Of a stretch of DNA of 64,000 bases, positions 8,988 to 16,216 are shown piece after piece. Each line of letters begins with the position of its first letter. Position 1 is the stretch's first letter. The position numbers and the translations under genes were made by a program. The notes below the pieces were generated by a model. The model was not told the DNA's origin. It did not search any database and saw nothing but the letters and a program-made list of their open reading frames with translations. This DNA is from Nitrobacter vulgaris (GTDB taxonomy: Bacteria > Pseudomonadota > Alphaproteobacteria > Rhizobiales > Xanthobacteraceae): the NCBI RefSeq assembly GCF_002028545.1, contig NZ_MWPQ01000049.1:124001-188000 (forward strand). The letters run 5' to 3'.

Positions 8988-9245
8988 ATGACCCAGACCA
9001 GCAACCGGTTTTTCGACGAGATTGGACGACTTATGAACGATACCGCCGGGGTGGCTCAGGGGCTCAAGCGTGAGGTCGACGCGGTAGTCCGCCATCAGGC
9101 AGAGAAGATCCTGCGCGATCTCGATTTGGTCAAGCGCGAGGAGTTCGAGGCTGTGAAGGAGATGGCGCGGCTTGCGCGCGAGGACAATGAGACGCTGAAG
9201 GAACGGATCGCCGCGCTTGAAGCCAGGCTTGGCTCGGCCGGCTGA
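8988..9245 (+). CDS. ubiK: UbiK-family ubiquinone biosynthesis accessory factor (BMFP/YqiC)
   Basis: The 85-residue protein has an amphipathic N-terminal helix (NRFFDEIGRLMNDTAGVAQGLKREV) and a C-terminal trimeric coiled coil (LVKREEFEAVKEMARLAREDNETLKERIAALEARL), the arrangement of UbiK. UbiK proteins bind membranes and support aerobic coenzyme Q synthesis in the Ubi complex. ATG 8988 follows GGAG with good spacing. It is monocistronic and divergent from lgt. Confidence 0.88.
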   Translation: MTQTSNRFFDEIGRLMNDTAGVAQGLKREVDAVVRHQAEKILRDLDLVKREEFEAVKEMARLAREDNETLKERIAALEARLGSAG

Positions 9246-9264
9246 ACGGATGTTTCAGCAGGGG

Positions 9265-9417
9265 TCAGCGAGCGGGGATGTGCGCGACTGCAACACTGTC
9301 CAGCGAATATACGCCATCTGAGTAGCGCTTCACCACGGTCCACGTTGCCAGCGTTACGGCCAGCGTCACGCTCGCGAACAGCAAGCCGACGATCTTCAAT
9401 CCAGCGCGATCTGCCAT
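9265..9417 (-). CDS. 50-residue single-pass membrane protein, unknown
   Basis: A short reverse-strand frame starts at ATG 9417 and stops at TGA 9265-9267. It encodes 50 residues: a short basic N-terminus (MADRAGLK), one membrane helix (about residues 8-27) and a polar tail ending AHIPAR. The clean positive-inside membrane profile and its fit in the gap between ubiK and the MaoC genes make it a believable microprotein. It converges on ubiK 19 bases away. No function can be given. The main doubt is its length. Confidence 0.5.
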   Translation of the reverse strand: MADRAGLKIVGLLFASVTLAVTLATWTVVKRYSDGVYSLDSVAVAHIPAR

Positions 9418-9537
9418 GGCGTCCCCCTGCCCCTTACCCTGACGCGTTTCGACAAGACTGTCTGAGGGTTCACAATTCCTTAAAAGAGGCTCGTTTTCGA
9501 ATAAAATTCCTCCAAACTAGGTCAATCGTGCACCCCC

Positions 9538-10020
9538 TCAATCCTGCGGAAGCCGGCGCGGGACGAAAACTGAGCCCAAAAAGGAAAAGACCAGTTCGCC
9601 GCGCTGGTTCGTGCCGGTGTTACGTATTTGCATAACGCCCCATTCCGGACGAGAGTGGGTGGCTCTCAGCGATTCGACTTCGCTGGCATAACTGACAGTA
9701 TCCCCCGCCAGGACCGGTTTCAGCCAGCGCAGGTCGCGAAATCCGGGCGACGGCCCCCACATCCCCGGCTTTTCGCCGCGCGCGGCGGCTTCCGCCGCCT
9801 CACGCTGACTGTCCGCGACCATCAGCTTCATCCAAACCGAAACGACATGCCAGCCGGAGGCTGCCAGACCGCCGAATAGTGATTTGCGGCCTTCATCCTC
9901 GTCGAGGTGAAACGGCTGCGGGTCGAATTGTGACGCGAATGTCTTGATGAGATCGCCGGTGAAGATAAACGAACCGAGATCACGACGCTGCCCGACCCCC
10001 ATGTCTTCGAAATAACCCAA
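9538..10020 (-). CDS. MaoC-family hotdog dehydratase, second of a pair
   Basis: This 160-residue R-specific enoyl-hydratase-type protein keeps the hydratase signature with Asp and His (FDPQPFHLDE) followed by GLAASGWH. The start is a TTG at 10020: it directly precedes the conserved GYFEDMGVGQ motif, lies four bases after the upstream stop, and has GGAG upstream. The pair with the gene at 10025 suggests a heterodimeric or tandem hotdog enzyme acting on an acyl-CoA; the substrate is not predictable. An ATG at 10002 is an alternative start that would remove part of the conserved N-terminus. Confidence 0.88.
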   Translation of the reverse strand: MGYFEDMGVGQRRDLGSFIFTGDLIKTFASQFDPQPFHLDEDEGRKSLFGGLAASGWHVVSVWMKLMVADSQREAAEAAARGEKPGMWGPSPGFRDLRWLKPVLAGDTVSYASEVESLRATHSRPEWGVMQIRNTGTNQRGELVFSFLGSVFVPRRLPQD

Positions 10021-10024
10021 GAGC

Positions 10025-10486
10025 TCAGCTCCGCGCCGTCTGCTCCGCGCGGCGCCGGATCATGATCGGAGACACCGCCTCGAGCAATACCTGGCCAGAA
10101 GCATTGCGCATGCGTATCGCGAAGGTCACGATTCCCATCTCCGGACGGCTGCGCGACGCCCGCGCCGCAGTCACATCGACGTCCAGCATCAGATCGTCGC
10201 CCGGCCGCAGCGGCGACAGCCAGCGGACTTCATCAACGCCGGGAGAGCCGAGCGAAGCGGTCCGTCGGATATAGCCGTCAAACATCATGCGCATCATAAG
10301 CGAACACAAATGCCAGCCCGAACCCGATAGCCCGCGCAGCATGGTATGCTTCGCCGCCGCCTCATCGAGATGCATGGGCTGCGGATCGAACTCGGATGCG
10401 AATGCGATGATGTCGTCACGACTGACATGCCGCGGCCCGAAAGTGCCGAAATGGCCGAGGGGGAAATCTTCAAATGTCAGGGTCAT
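10025..10486 (-). CDS. MaoC-family hotdog dehydratase, first of a pair
   Basis: The 153-residue protein has the MaoC signature EFDPQPMHLDEAAA then GLSGSGWHLC, the same architecture as the following gene but only moderately similar to it, so the two are not a recent duplication. ATG 10486 starts at the conserved MTLTFEDFPLG. The upstream extension to 10555 is not family-like. Four bases separate its stop from the TTG of the second gene, so they are co-translated. The family hydrates or dehydrates (R)-3-hydroxyacyl-CoA; a role in fatty-acid breakdown or a carboxylic-acid pathway is possible. Confidence 0.88.
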   Translation of the reverse strand: MTLTFEDFPLGHFGTFGPRHVSRDDIIAFASEFDPQPMHLDEAAAKHTMLRGLSGSGWHLCSLMMRMMFDGYIRRTASLGSPGVDEVRWLSPLRPGDDLMLDVDVTAARASRSRPEMGIVTFAIRMRNASGQVLLEAVSPIMIRRRAEQTARS

Positions 10487-10642
10487 GGCGAGAGCTGTTG
10501 AAGGATGCCCGATTGTGGCCGCTATTTGCAGCAATCTCAACCCGTACGCCAGCATGCCGCGGCGCGAGCTTGCCGGGAGCGGCCCTTGGGGTAAGTGCCG
10601 CCCGGCTCATGACGGCCGCGCGACGCGCGAGGGGAACGGCAA

Positions 10643-10939
10643 ATGTTTGAAATCCGGGATCTGTTTCAGTGGGATCGCTTCATCACGCCCACCATCATCA
10701 AGGTATTTTATTGGCTGGTCATTGTCCTGATCGTGCTGTCGGGATTATCCGGCATCTTCGCGGGCCTGACCTCGATGGCCGTCAGTCCCTTTAGTGGTTT
10801 CATCACGATCCTTCTGAATGTCGCCGGCGTCCTCGTTGGCATCGTGTTTTCGCGGATCGCGGCCGAGTCGATCCTGATCGTCTTTCGTATCAACGAACAT
10901 CTCGGTGCTATTCGCGATCAGGGCACGACCCGGTCGTAG
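10643..10939 (+). CDS. DUF4282 inner-membrane protein
   Basis: The 98-residue protein has two membrane helices (about residues 19-43 and 51-72) after a short amphipathic lead (FEIRDLFQWDRFITP), and a conserved-looking end (RIAAESILIVFRINEHLGAIRDQ). This matches the DUF4282 pattern. ATG 10643 has GAGGGG about ten bases upstream. The TAG stop (10937-10939) lies exactly at the edge of the repeat block shared with converging ychF. Function is unknown; a membrane location is clear. Confidence 0.85.
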   Translation: MFEIRDLFQWDRFITPTIIKVFYWLVIVLIVLSGLSGIFAGLTSMAVSPFSGFITILLNVAGVLVGIVFSRIAAESILIVFRINEHLGAIRDQGTTRS

Positions 10940-11101
10940 CATGATCCGATCCAAGGATCGGTTTTCTTTCGGGATTCATGCTGAGCATGATCCCGACTCG
11001 AATGGCCGCGCCAGCGCAACGTGAAAACCGGTCCGGATGAGAGCATGCTCAGCCGGAAGAACTAAGCAAAGCTTGATTCAACGCAGTTGAATCGGACTCT
11101 A
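10937..11101. repeat. composite intergenic repeat filling the gap between convergent genes (family A, copy 2)
   Basis: The block runs from the TAG of the DUF4282 gene to the reverse TAG of ychF. It holds CATGATCCGATCC ... GGATTCATG, a second CATGATCCC, GAAAACCGG, and the palindromic head GATTCAAC, three bases, GTTGAATC (11075-11093) followed by GGACTCTAGG. The same modules occur at 2130-2235 and 63701-63800. Confidence 0.75.
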
Positions 11102-12196
11102 GGTATTGAACCGGAAATGCATGACGTCGCCGTCAGCGACGACGTATTCTTTTCCTTCCAGCCGTAGCTTGCCGGCGTCGCGCGCGCCTGCTTCGCCATT
11201 GAGCGCCATATAGTCGGCGCAAGCGATGGTTTCGGCGCGGATGAAGCCCTTTTCAAAGTCGGTGTGAATGACGCCCGCCGCACCTGGGGCCTTGGTGCCC
11301 TTGGTGACGGTCCAGGCGCGCGCTTCCTTCGGGCCTACCGTGAAATAGGTGATGAGATGCAGCAGGTCGTAGCCCGCGCGGATCAGGCGGTCGAGACCCG
11401 CCTCTTCCAGCCCCAGCGTTTCAAGGAAATCGGCGCGCTCCTCACGCGACAGCGTCGCGATCTCAGACTCAATCTTCGCGGAAATCACGACCGCGACCGC
11501 GCCTTCCTTCGCCGCATGTTCGAACACGGCTTGCGAGAAGGCGTTGCCGCTCGCCGCCGAGCCTTCCTCGACGTTGCAAACGTAGAGCACCGGCTTTGAG
11601 GTCAGCAATCCCAGCATGCGGAAATTGCGTTCTTCCTCAGGCTTGCGCTCCATGCCGCGCGTCGGCTTGCCGTCGCGCAGGAGCTTGAGCGCGCGCTCGA
11701 CCAGATCGAGCTGCTCCTTGGCTTCCTTGTCGTTGCCCTTGGCCTTTTTCGAAAGATTGTCGACGCGCTTCTCGAGGCTTTCGAGATCGGCCAGCATCAG
11801 TTCGGTCTCGATGGTCTCGATGTCCGCGAGCGGCGCGATTTTGCCCTCGACATGGGTAATGTCGGAATCCTCAAAACAGCGCACGACATGCGCGACCGCA
11901 TCGACCTCCCGGATGTTGGCGAGAAACTGGTTGCCGAGCCCTTCACCTTTGGATGCGCCGCGCACCAGACCGGCGATGTCCACAAACGTTAGTTGCGTCG
12001 GAATGATCTGCGCCGATTTGGCAATCGCCGCGAGCCCGTCGAGGCGCGAATCCGGCACCGCCACGGCGCCGACATTAGGCTCGATGGTGCAGAATGGATA
12101 GTTCGCCGCCTGCGCCGCCGCCGTTTCCGTCAACGCGTTGAACAGGGTCGACTTGCCGACATTGGGCAACCCGACGATACCGCATTTGAAACCCAT
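11099..12196 (-). CDS. ychF: ribosome-associated ATPase YchF (OLA1 family)
   Basis: A P-loop ATPase of the Obg class that binds the ribosome and takes part in stress and translation responses. The 365 residues give the full family: P-loop GLPNVGKST, the variant G4 motif, the helical insert (about 120-200) and the C-terminal TGS domain (TYFTVGPKEARAW, HTDFEKGFIRAE). It is last in the ctc-pth-ychF order common in Rhizobiales. Its TAG stop is formed by the adjoining repeat (reading outward TAGAGTCCGATTC). Confidence 0.96.
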   Translation of the reverse strand: MGFKCGIVGLPNVGKSTLFNALTETAAAQAANYPFCTIEPNVGAVAVPDSRLDGLAAIAKSAQIIPTQLTFVDIAGLVRGASKGEGLGNQFLANIREVDAVAHVVRCFEDSDITHVEGKIAPLADIETIETELMLADLESLEKRVDNLSKKAKGNDKEAKEQLDLVERALKLLRDGKPTRGMERKPEEERNFRMLGLLTSKPVLYVCNVEEGSAASGNAFSQAVFEHAAKEGAVAVVISAKIESEIATLSREERADFLETLGLEEAGLDRLIRAGYDLLHLITYFTVGPKEARAWTVTKGTKAPGAAGVIHTDFEKGFIRAETIACADYMALNGEAGARDAGKLRLEGKEYVVADGDVMHFRFNT

Positions 12197-12330
12197 GATT
12201 CATTCCGATATTTGGCGCGGATTGCGCAACCGACCCGGATCGCCATAAGCGGGGCTTAACCCGCCTATCCATTTTATTCGAGGAACCAATCGCCGGACCG
12301 CTGGCGATGAAGACGATTTGACCTGGCCGT

Positions 12331-12945
12331 TTACTTGGCGCCGTTGTTGTCCTCTTTATCCTTCTCGGCAAATCCCTTCGCCTGCATCGCGAGATGCACC
12401 TTGTTCTGGAATGCCGAATCCCTGGCGGCGACGAGCAGTGCTGCGTTTTCCGCAACGACGTCCACCAGCGCCTCGACCCAGGGACGTTCGCTTTTGGGGA
12501 AGTCGTTCAGCACGTGCGCATGCACTAGTTCCTTGATGCCCGGGTGACCGACGCCCAGTCGAACGCGGCGATAGTCGTTGCCAACATGCGCCGAGATCGA
12601 TCGCAGGCCGTTGTGTCCGGCAATGCCACCGCCGACCTTGACACGAACCTTGGCCGGTGGGAGTTCGATTTCGTCGTGAAACACCACGACATCACCCTGC
12701 GTCAGCTTGAAGAACTGCGCGGCGTCCTGAACCGCGTTGCCGGAGTTGTTCATGTAGGTCGTCGGCTTGAGCAGGATGACCCGCTCCCGGTCGAGCGTGC
12801 CTTCGGAAGCTTCACCCTGAAAGCGGCGGCGCCACGGTGCGAAACCGTGACGCCGCGCAATCTCGTCCACGACCATGAACCCGATGTTGTGTCGATTCCC
12901 CTGATACTTCGTGCCGGGATTTCCCAGTCCGACGAACAGGCGCAT
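12331..12945 (-). CDS. pth: peptidyl-tRNA hydrolase
   Basis: Frees tRNA from stalled peptidyl-tRNA. The 204 residues include the conserved N-terminus ([23 protein letters not shown]) with the catalytic His, [20 protein letters not shown] with the supporting Asp, and [12 protein letters not shown]. The C-terminus has an extra Lys/Glu/Asp-rich tail ([13 protein letters not shown]). It lies 116 bases after ctc and 134 bases before ychF. A copy of repeat family C lies in the upstream gap. Confidence 0.97.
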   Translation of the reverse strand: MRLFVGLGNPGTKYQGNRHNIGFMVVDEIARRHGFAPWRRRFQGEASEGTLDRERVILLKPTTYMNNSGNAVQDAAQFFKLTQGDVVVFHDEIELPPAKVRVKVGGGIAGHNGLRSISAHVGNDYRRVRLGVGHPGIKELVHAHVLNDFPKSERPWVEALVDVVAENAALLVAARDSAFQNKVHLAMQAKGFAEKDKEDNNGAK

Positions 12946-12959
12946 GACGCGGATCCCCT

Positions 12960-12995
12960 AGAGCATTTTCCGGCTAAGTGGAATCCGGTTAGCCG
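12960..12995 (+). repeat. dispersed intergenic repeat, family C, copy 1
   Basis: AGAGCATTTTCCGGCTAAG, then TGGAATCCGGTTAGCC, is nearly identical to 17734-17770. The segment contains a GAATC site and weak dyad symmetry (CCGG ... CCGG). It sits between ctc and pth. Confidence 0.8.
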
Positions 12996-13061
12996 TAAGA
13001 CATTCGCGTTGCGAAACCTCGGCAGGCGGCGTCGCGAATGTCAAATCGCTCCACCGGCCGC

Positions 13062-13793
13062 TTACTTCTTTTTGTCGCCGCCACCTGCGGGCGCCTTCGC
13101 TCCGCCACCTGCGGGCGCCTTCGCGCCACCGGCGGCCGCGCCTGCAGCAGCAGCAGCGGGAGCCGCACCGGCGGCGGGAGCCGCGGTGCCGGCCGCAGCG
13201 GCGGCGGCTGCCTTGAGTTCTTCCGCGTAGCCTGACGGCGGCACGATGGTCACCAACGTGACGTCCTCGCGTGCTAGCGGTTTCACGCCGGGCGGCAACT
13301 CAACGTCTGACAAATGGAGCGAATGGTTGATTTCCAGTGCGCCGACGTCGGCCTCGATGAACTGCGGGATGTTTTCAGCCGCGCACTCGACATCGATCGC
13401 GTGGGTCACGAGATTGACGGTGCCGCCGCGCTTCACGCCGGGCGCGACATCTGCCTTCAGCAGGCGAAGCGGAACGCTGACGCGGATGGTGGCGCCTTCG
13501 CCGAGCCGCATGAAGTCCACATGGATCGGCAGATCCTTGACCGGATCAAGGTGGAAGTCGCGCGGAATCACGCGGTGCTTCTTGCCGTCCAGGTTGATGT
13601 CAAAGATCGTCGTCAGGAAACGGCCCGCCAGAATGCGCTGACGCAGTTCTGGTTCTTCGACCGAGATCGGCTGCGGGGGCTGCTTGTTTCCATAGATCAC
13701 GCCCGGCACTCGGCCGGCGCGACGCTCAGCCCGGGCGGCCCCCTTGCCGCTCTTCGGACGCGCGTTCGCCTTCAATTCCCTGACGGTCGCCAT
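13062..13793 (-). CDS. rplY: 50S ribosomal protein L25/general stress protein Ctc
   Basis: Binds 5S rRNA. The 243 residues contain the L25 N-domain (RAGRVPGVIYGNKQPPQPISV) and the Ctc C-domain typical of alphaproteobacteria. A 50-residue Ala/Gly/Pro/Lys tail (AAAAAGTAAPAAGAAPAA then two GGAKAPAG units) follows. ATG 13793 is chosen because it starts the universal MATVRELKANAR and follows AAGGA; the frame upstream to 14093 is spurious. A T-tailed hairpin 30 bases before the start suggests attenuation. It heads ctc-pth-ychF. Confidence 0.96.
   Translation of the reverse strand: MATVRELKANARPKSGKGAARAERRAGRVPGVIYGNKQPPQPISVEEPELRQRILAGRFLTTIFDINLDGKKHRVIPRDFHLDPVKDLPIHVDFMRLGEGATIRVSVPLRLLKADVAPGVKRGGTVNLVTHAIDVECAAENIPQFIEADVGALEINHSLHLSDVELPPGVKPLAREDVTLVTIVPPSGYAEELKAAAAAAAGTAAPAAGAAPAAAAAGAAAGGAKAPAGGGAKAPAGGGDKKK
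13080..13127 (-). repeat. 24-base tandem repeat in the ctc tail
   Basis: Two 24-base copies (13080-13103 and 13104-13127), differing at one base, encode two GGAKAPAG-type units in the L25 tail. This suggests slippage-driven length variation of a disordered end. Confidence 0.85.
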
Positions 13794-13810
13794 CGATTTA
13801 TCCTTGCTTT

Positions 13811-13839
13811 TCAAAAAGTTAAAGGCCGCAATCGCGGCC
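13811..13839 (-). promoter_or_regulatory. T-tailed hairpin in the ctc leader, candidate attenuator
   Basis: Read on the reverse strand, GGCCGC, loop GATT, GCGGCC (13839-13824) is followed by TTTAACTTTTTG. This looks like an intrinsic terminator but lies only about 30 bases before the ctc start codon on the same strand. Either an upstream transcript ends here or ctc is controlled by attenuation. Confidence 0.5.
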
Positions 13840-14214
13840 CGTTGCACGTCACCGGCAAGCCTCCAGGGGTGCGGGGGCCATGAGACGTGGCGGCGTTCTA
13901 ACCGCAAACGCCCGAAATAACAAGAAATTGGGCTGAATTTTTCGAACTCTCCGGCTGTCGCGTAAGTCGCTTTTAGCCGTTGGACAGGCTGATCTTTCCG
14001 CGTCGGGGAGATTGAGAAAAGGCAGACCCAGGGTCGCCCCAAGAAGGCGCTTCGGTCGTACCCATGCATCGTAACGAGAGATTGCTGGGACAAGGATCAA
14101 CATCCGAAAATTTTCGAAGATGAAGCGATTGATCGCTCCTTTGAGAACAAGCGGCGTAGCCGTGCGACACACCAACCTCGTTATCGCCGAGGGTGTAGAC
14201 ATCATCCGGCGTCG

Positions 14215-14396
14215 GAATCTTTCGTCGATCATCGGATGATGCCGGACTCGCGGCAGGCGAGTCGCACCCGCAAGACTCGCGCAACGCGAGTCCCGAGTCC
14301 GTTTTGTTCACGGCGTAAACCGTCTCTGCTTTCGATCAGTTGTGGACGACGCGCGCTTTGCCTGTGGACGGACTCCAGGCGGCGTTGCGCCGATTC
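14215..14396. promoter_or_regulatory. dense cluster of GANTC (CcrM-type) sites with paired hairpins
   Basis: GANTC occurs at 14215, 14245, 14259, 14274, 14288, 14295, 14371 and 14392: eight sites in 182 bases, where about 0.7 is expected by chance. The second to fifth form two stem-loops with the same stem GACTCGC/GCGAGTC (14245-14263 and 14274-14292). CcrM methylates GANTC in alphaproteobacteria, and clusters often mark methylation-sensitive promoters. Confidence 0.55.
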
Positions 14397-14548
14397 CGCA
14401 AATCACATCACTTGATCCGCGCAGGACATCATCCTCATTCGATCAACGCGTGTGATGGATCGTCTGAAAGATTGATATCCGCCGCGTGCCAGCACCGGCC
14501 GTTCTATGAGTGCGTATCAACACAAGCAAAAGCAAGGATCGGGACGGC

Positions 14549-15049
14549 ATGTCGCTGCTCGAAGGCGCTATCGATTCCAAGAACAATCCGCTGGCGGTGG
14601 TCGAGGACATTGCCGCCACCAACGATTGGGCGTTCGAGCGTTCCGGCGAAGACGAAATCACAATCGTCTCGAAAGGCAACTGGACCGATTATCACCTCAC
14701 CTTCACCTGGATGGGTGAGATCGATGCGTTGCATCTCGCCTGCGCCTTCGACATGAAGATTCCGGTCGCCCGGCGCAGCGAGGCCCAGCGCGTGATCGCC
14801 GCGATCAACGAGCAATTGTGGGTCGGTCATTTCGATATCTGGACCCAGACCGGAACGATCATGTACCGCCATGCGCTTGTCCTTCCCGAGGGGCTGATTG
14901 CGTCGAACGCGCAGTGCGAGACCATGATGGCGGGCGCGATCCACGCCTGTGAGCGCTACTACCCGGCGCTGCAGTTCGTGGTCTGGGCCGGAAAGTCGGC
15001 GGCCGAGGCGATGACCGCCGCAATGTTCGACACCGAGGGCGAGGCGTAA
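14549..15049 (+). CDS. YbjN-domain protein
   Basis: The 166-residue protein has the YbjN fold pattern, which is related to type III secretion chaperones: two central beta/alpha halves (SKGNWTDYHLTFTWMGEIDALHLACAFDMKI and GHFDIWTQTGTIMYRHALVL). A conserved C-terminal helix follows (CERYYPALQFVVWAGKSAAEAM). ATG 14549 gives the usual alphaproteobacterial start MSLLEGAIDS; the frame upstream to 14510 lies in the leader. It is followed in the same direction by proC after 171 bases. The molecular role is unknown; enteric YbjN affects motility and stress genes. Confidence 0.85.
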   Translation: MSLLEGAIDSKNNPLAVVEDIAATNDWAFERSGEDEITIVSKGNWTDYHLTFTWMGEIDALHLACAFDMKIPVARRSEAQRVIAAINEQLWVGHFDIWTQTGTIMYRHALVLPEGLIASNAQCETMMAGAIHACERYYPALQFVVWAGKSAAEAMTAAMFDTEGEA

Positions 15050-15057
15050 TCTCGCGC

Positions 15058-15190
15058 AATTGCTTTTTGCGTCATGGCCGGCTTGACCTGGCTGCCCATC
15101 CTCTTGCAATTCGTTCAATGAATGACGGATCGTGGGGTTGTCCGTGCGAAGGTATGCTTCGTCCTCAACCCGCGATGACGGGTCTTTTCG
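15058..15190. repeat. possible degenerate copy of a clade-wide intergenic repeat
   Basis: GCGTCATGGCCGGCTTGACC followed by TGGCTGCCCATCC and, further on, CCCGCGATGACGGG resembles a long inverted repeat common between Bradyrhizobium genes (arms based on GTCATGGCCGGGCTTG and its complement). The match is by memory and the arms are degraded. It lies between ybjN and proC. Confidence 0.35.
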
Positions 15191-15220
15191 CGAACGCTCT
15201 TTGACCATCAGGAACCCGCC

Positions 15221-16057
15221 ATGACGATAACGCCGGACATGCAAACTCTCGCGGATATTTCAGGCACTGTCGTTCTCGCCGGCGCCGGGAAGATGGGCAG
15301 CGCATTGCTGACGGGATGGCTCGCGCGCGGATTGGATCCGAAGCGCGTCATTGTGATCGAGCCATATCCTTCCGCCGATACCCGCTCGTTCGCCGCCGGC
15401 GACATTCGGCTGAATCCCGCAGCCGAGGAAATCGGTGACGTCGCGGCGCTCGTGATCGCGGTCAAGCCGCAGACCTTCGGCGACGCCGCTCCGACGCTGC
15501 GGCCGCTGGTGGGATCTCCGACCCTTGTGGTGTCGATCATGGCGGGCACGACGATTGCCATGCTCGACACGGCCTGCGGCGGCAACATCGTCCGCGCGAT
15601 GCCCAATACGCCTGCCGCGATTGGCCGCGGCATGACCGTGGCGGTCGCCGCGAAAGGTGTGAACGAGACACAGCGCACCGTGGCCGACGCGCTGCTGCGC
15701 GCGACCGGAGCGGTGGAATGGGTCGATGACGAAGCGCTGATGGACGCCGTCACGGCTGTGTCGGGATCGGGACCGGCCTACGTCTTCCTGCTCGCCGAGG
15801 AGCTCGCGCGCGCCGGCGTCAGCGCAGGTCTGCCTGCCGATCTCGCTGCAAAGCTGGCCCGCGAGACTGTCGCCGGGTCAGGCGAGTTGCTGCATCGATC
15901 CGATCTCGACGCCGCGACGCTGCGTCAGAACGTCACCTCGCCCGGCGGCACCACGGCCGCAGCGCTCAACGTATTGATGAGCGAGCACGGTCTGAAAGAA
16001 CTGATGACGCGCGCGGTGGCCGCCGCGACAAAGCGATCGCAGGAACTGGCGAAGTAG
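15221..16057 (+). CDS. proC: pyrroline-5-carboxylate reductase
   Basis: Last step of proline synthesis: reduces pyrroline-5-carboxylate with NAD(P)H. The 278 residues show the Rossmann N-terminus (VVLAGAGKMGSALLTGW), VIAVKPQTF, RAMPNTPAAIGRGMT and the C-terminal signature (LRQNVTSPGGTTAAALNVL). ATG 15221 follows AGGAAC. The ornithine aminotransferase at 17810 would supply the same pyrroline intermediate, so the two may form an ornithine-to-proline route, although they are on opposite strands. Confidence 0.95.
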   Translation: MTITPDMQTLADISGTVVLAGAGKMGSALLTGWLARGLDPKRVIVIEPYPSADTRSFAAGDIRLNPAAEEIGDVAALVIAVKPQTFGDAAPTLRPLVGSPTLVVSIMAGTTIAMLDTACGGNIVRAMPNTPAAIGRGMTVAVAAKGVNETQRTVADALLRATGAVEWVDDEALMDAVTAVSGSGPAYVFLLAEELARAGVSAGLPADLAAKLARETVAGSGELLHRSDLDAATLRQNVTSPGGTTAAALNVLMSEHGLKELMTRAVAAATKRSQELAK

Positions 16058-16216
16058 TTTTTTGCTGCAGGACTGAAGCGTCCCTGACGATCCGAGGATT
16101 TCCGCGAGCGCTTGACGCATCGTCGCAACATGCTGCGGGAACGCTCATCCGGCTTGAAGAACTGTCATGACTTGCCGCAACATGGGCCACCCGGACCCGT
16201 TTGGGAGAAAGCTCTT

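Larger units (their letters stand above)
13794..14548. other. 755-base region without a convincing gene
   Basis: Both strands have open frames (reverse 13849-14232, reverse 13973-14311), but they overlap each other, have irregular codon choice and match no family I know. The stretch holds the ctc leader hairpin, an AT-richer section around 14090-14145, and the GANTC cluster at 14215-14396 with two hairpins of identical stem. TTGTGGAC and CTGTGGAC (14339-14369) vaguely resemble half DnaA boxes. Confidence 0.55.

Noticed and set aside
13849-14232. Reverse open frame of 127 codons in the gap before ctc (and an overlapping 112-codon frame at 13973-14311)
   Set aside because: The two frames overlap each other, have irregular composition and no recognisable domain, and the region holds hairpins and a GANTC cluster. 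A degraded gene cannot be excluded.
14339-14369. TTGTGGAC and CTGTGGAC as a replication origin signal
   Set aside because: Only two partial DnaA-like words, no AT-rich unwinding region and no dnaA, hemE or parAB genes nearby. Kept only as a remark in the GANTC finding.
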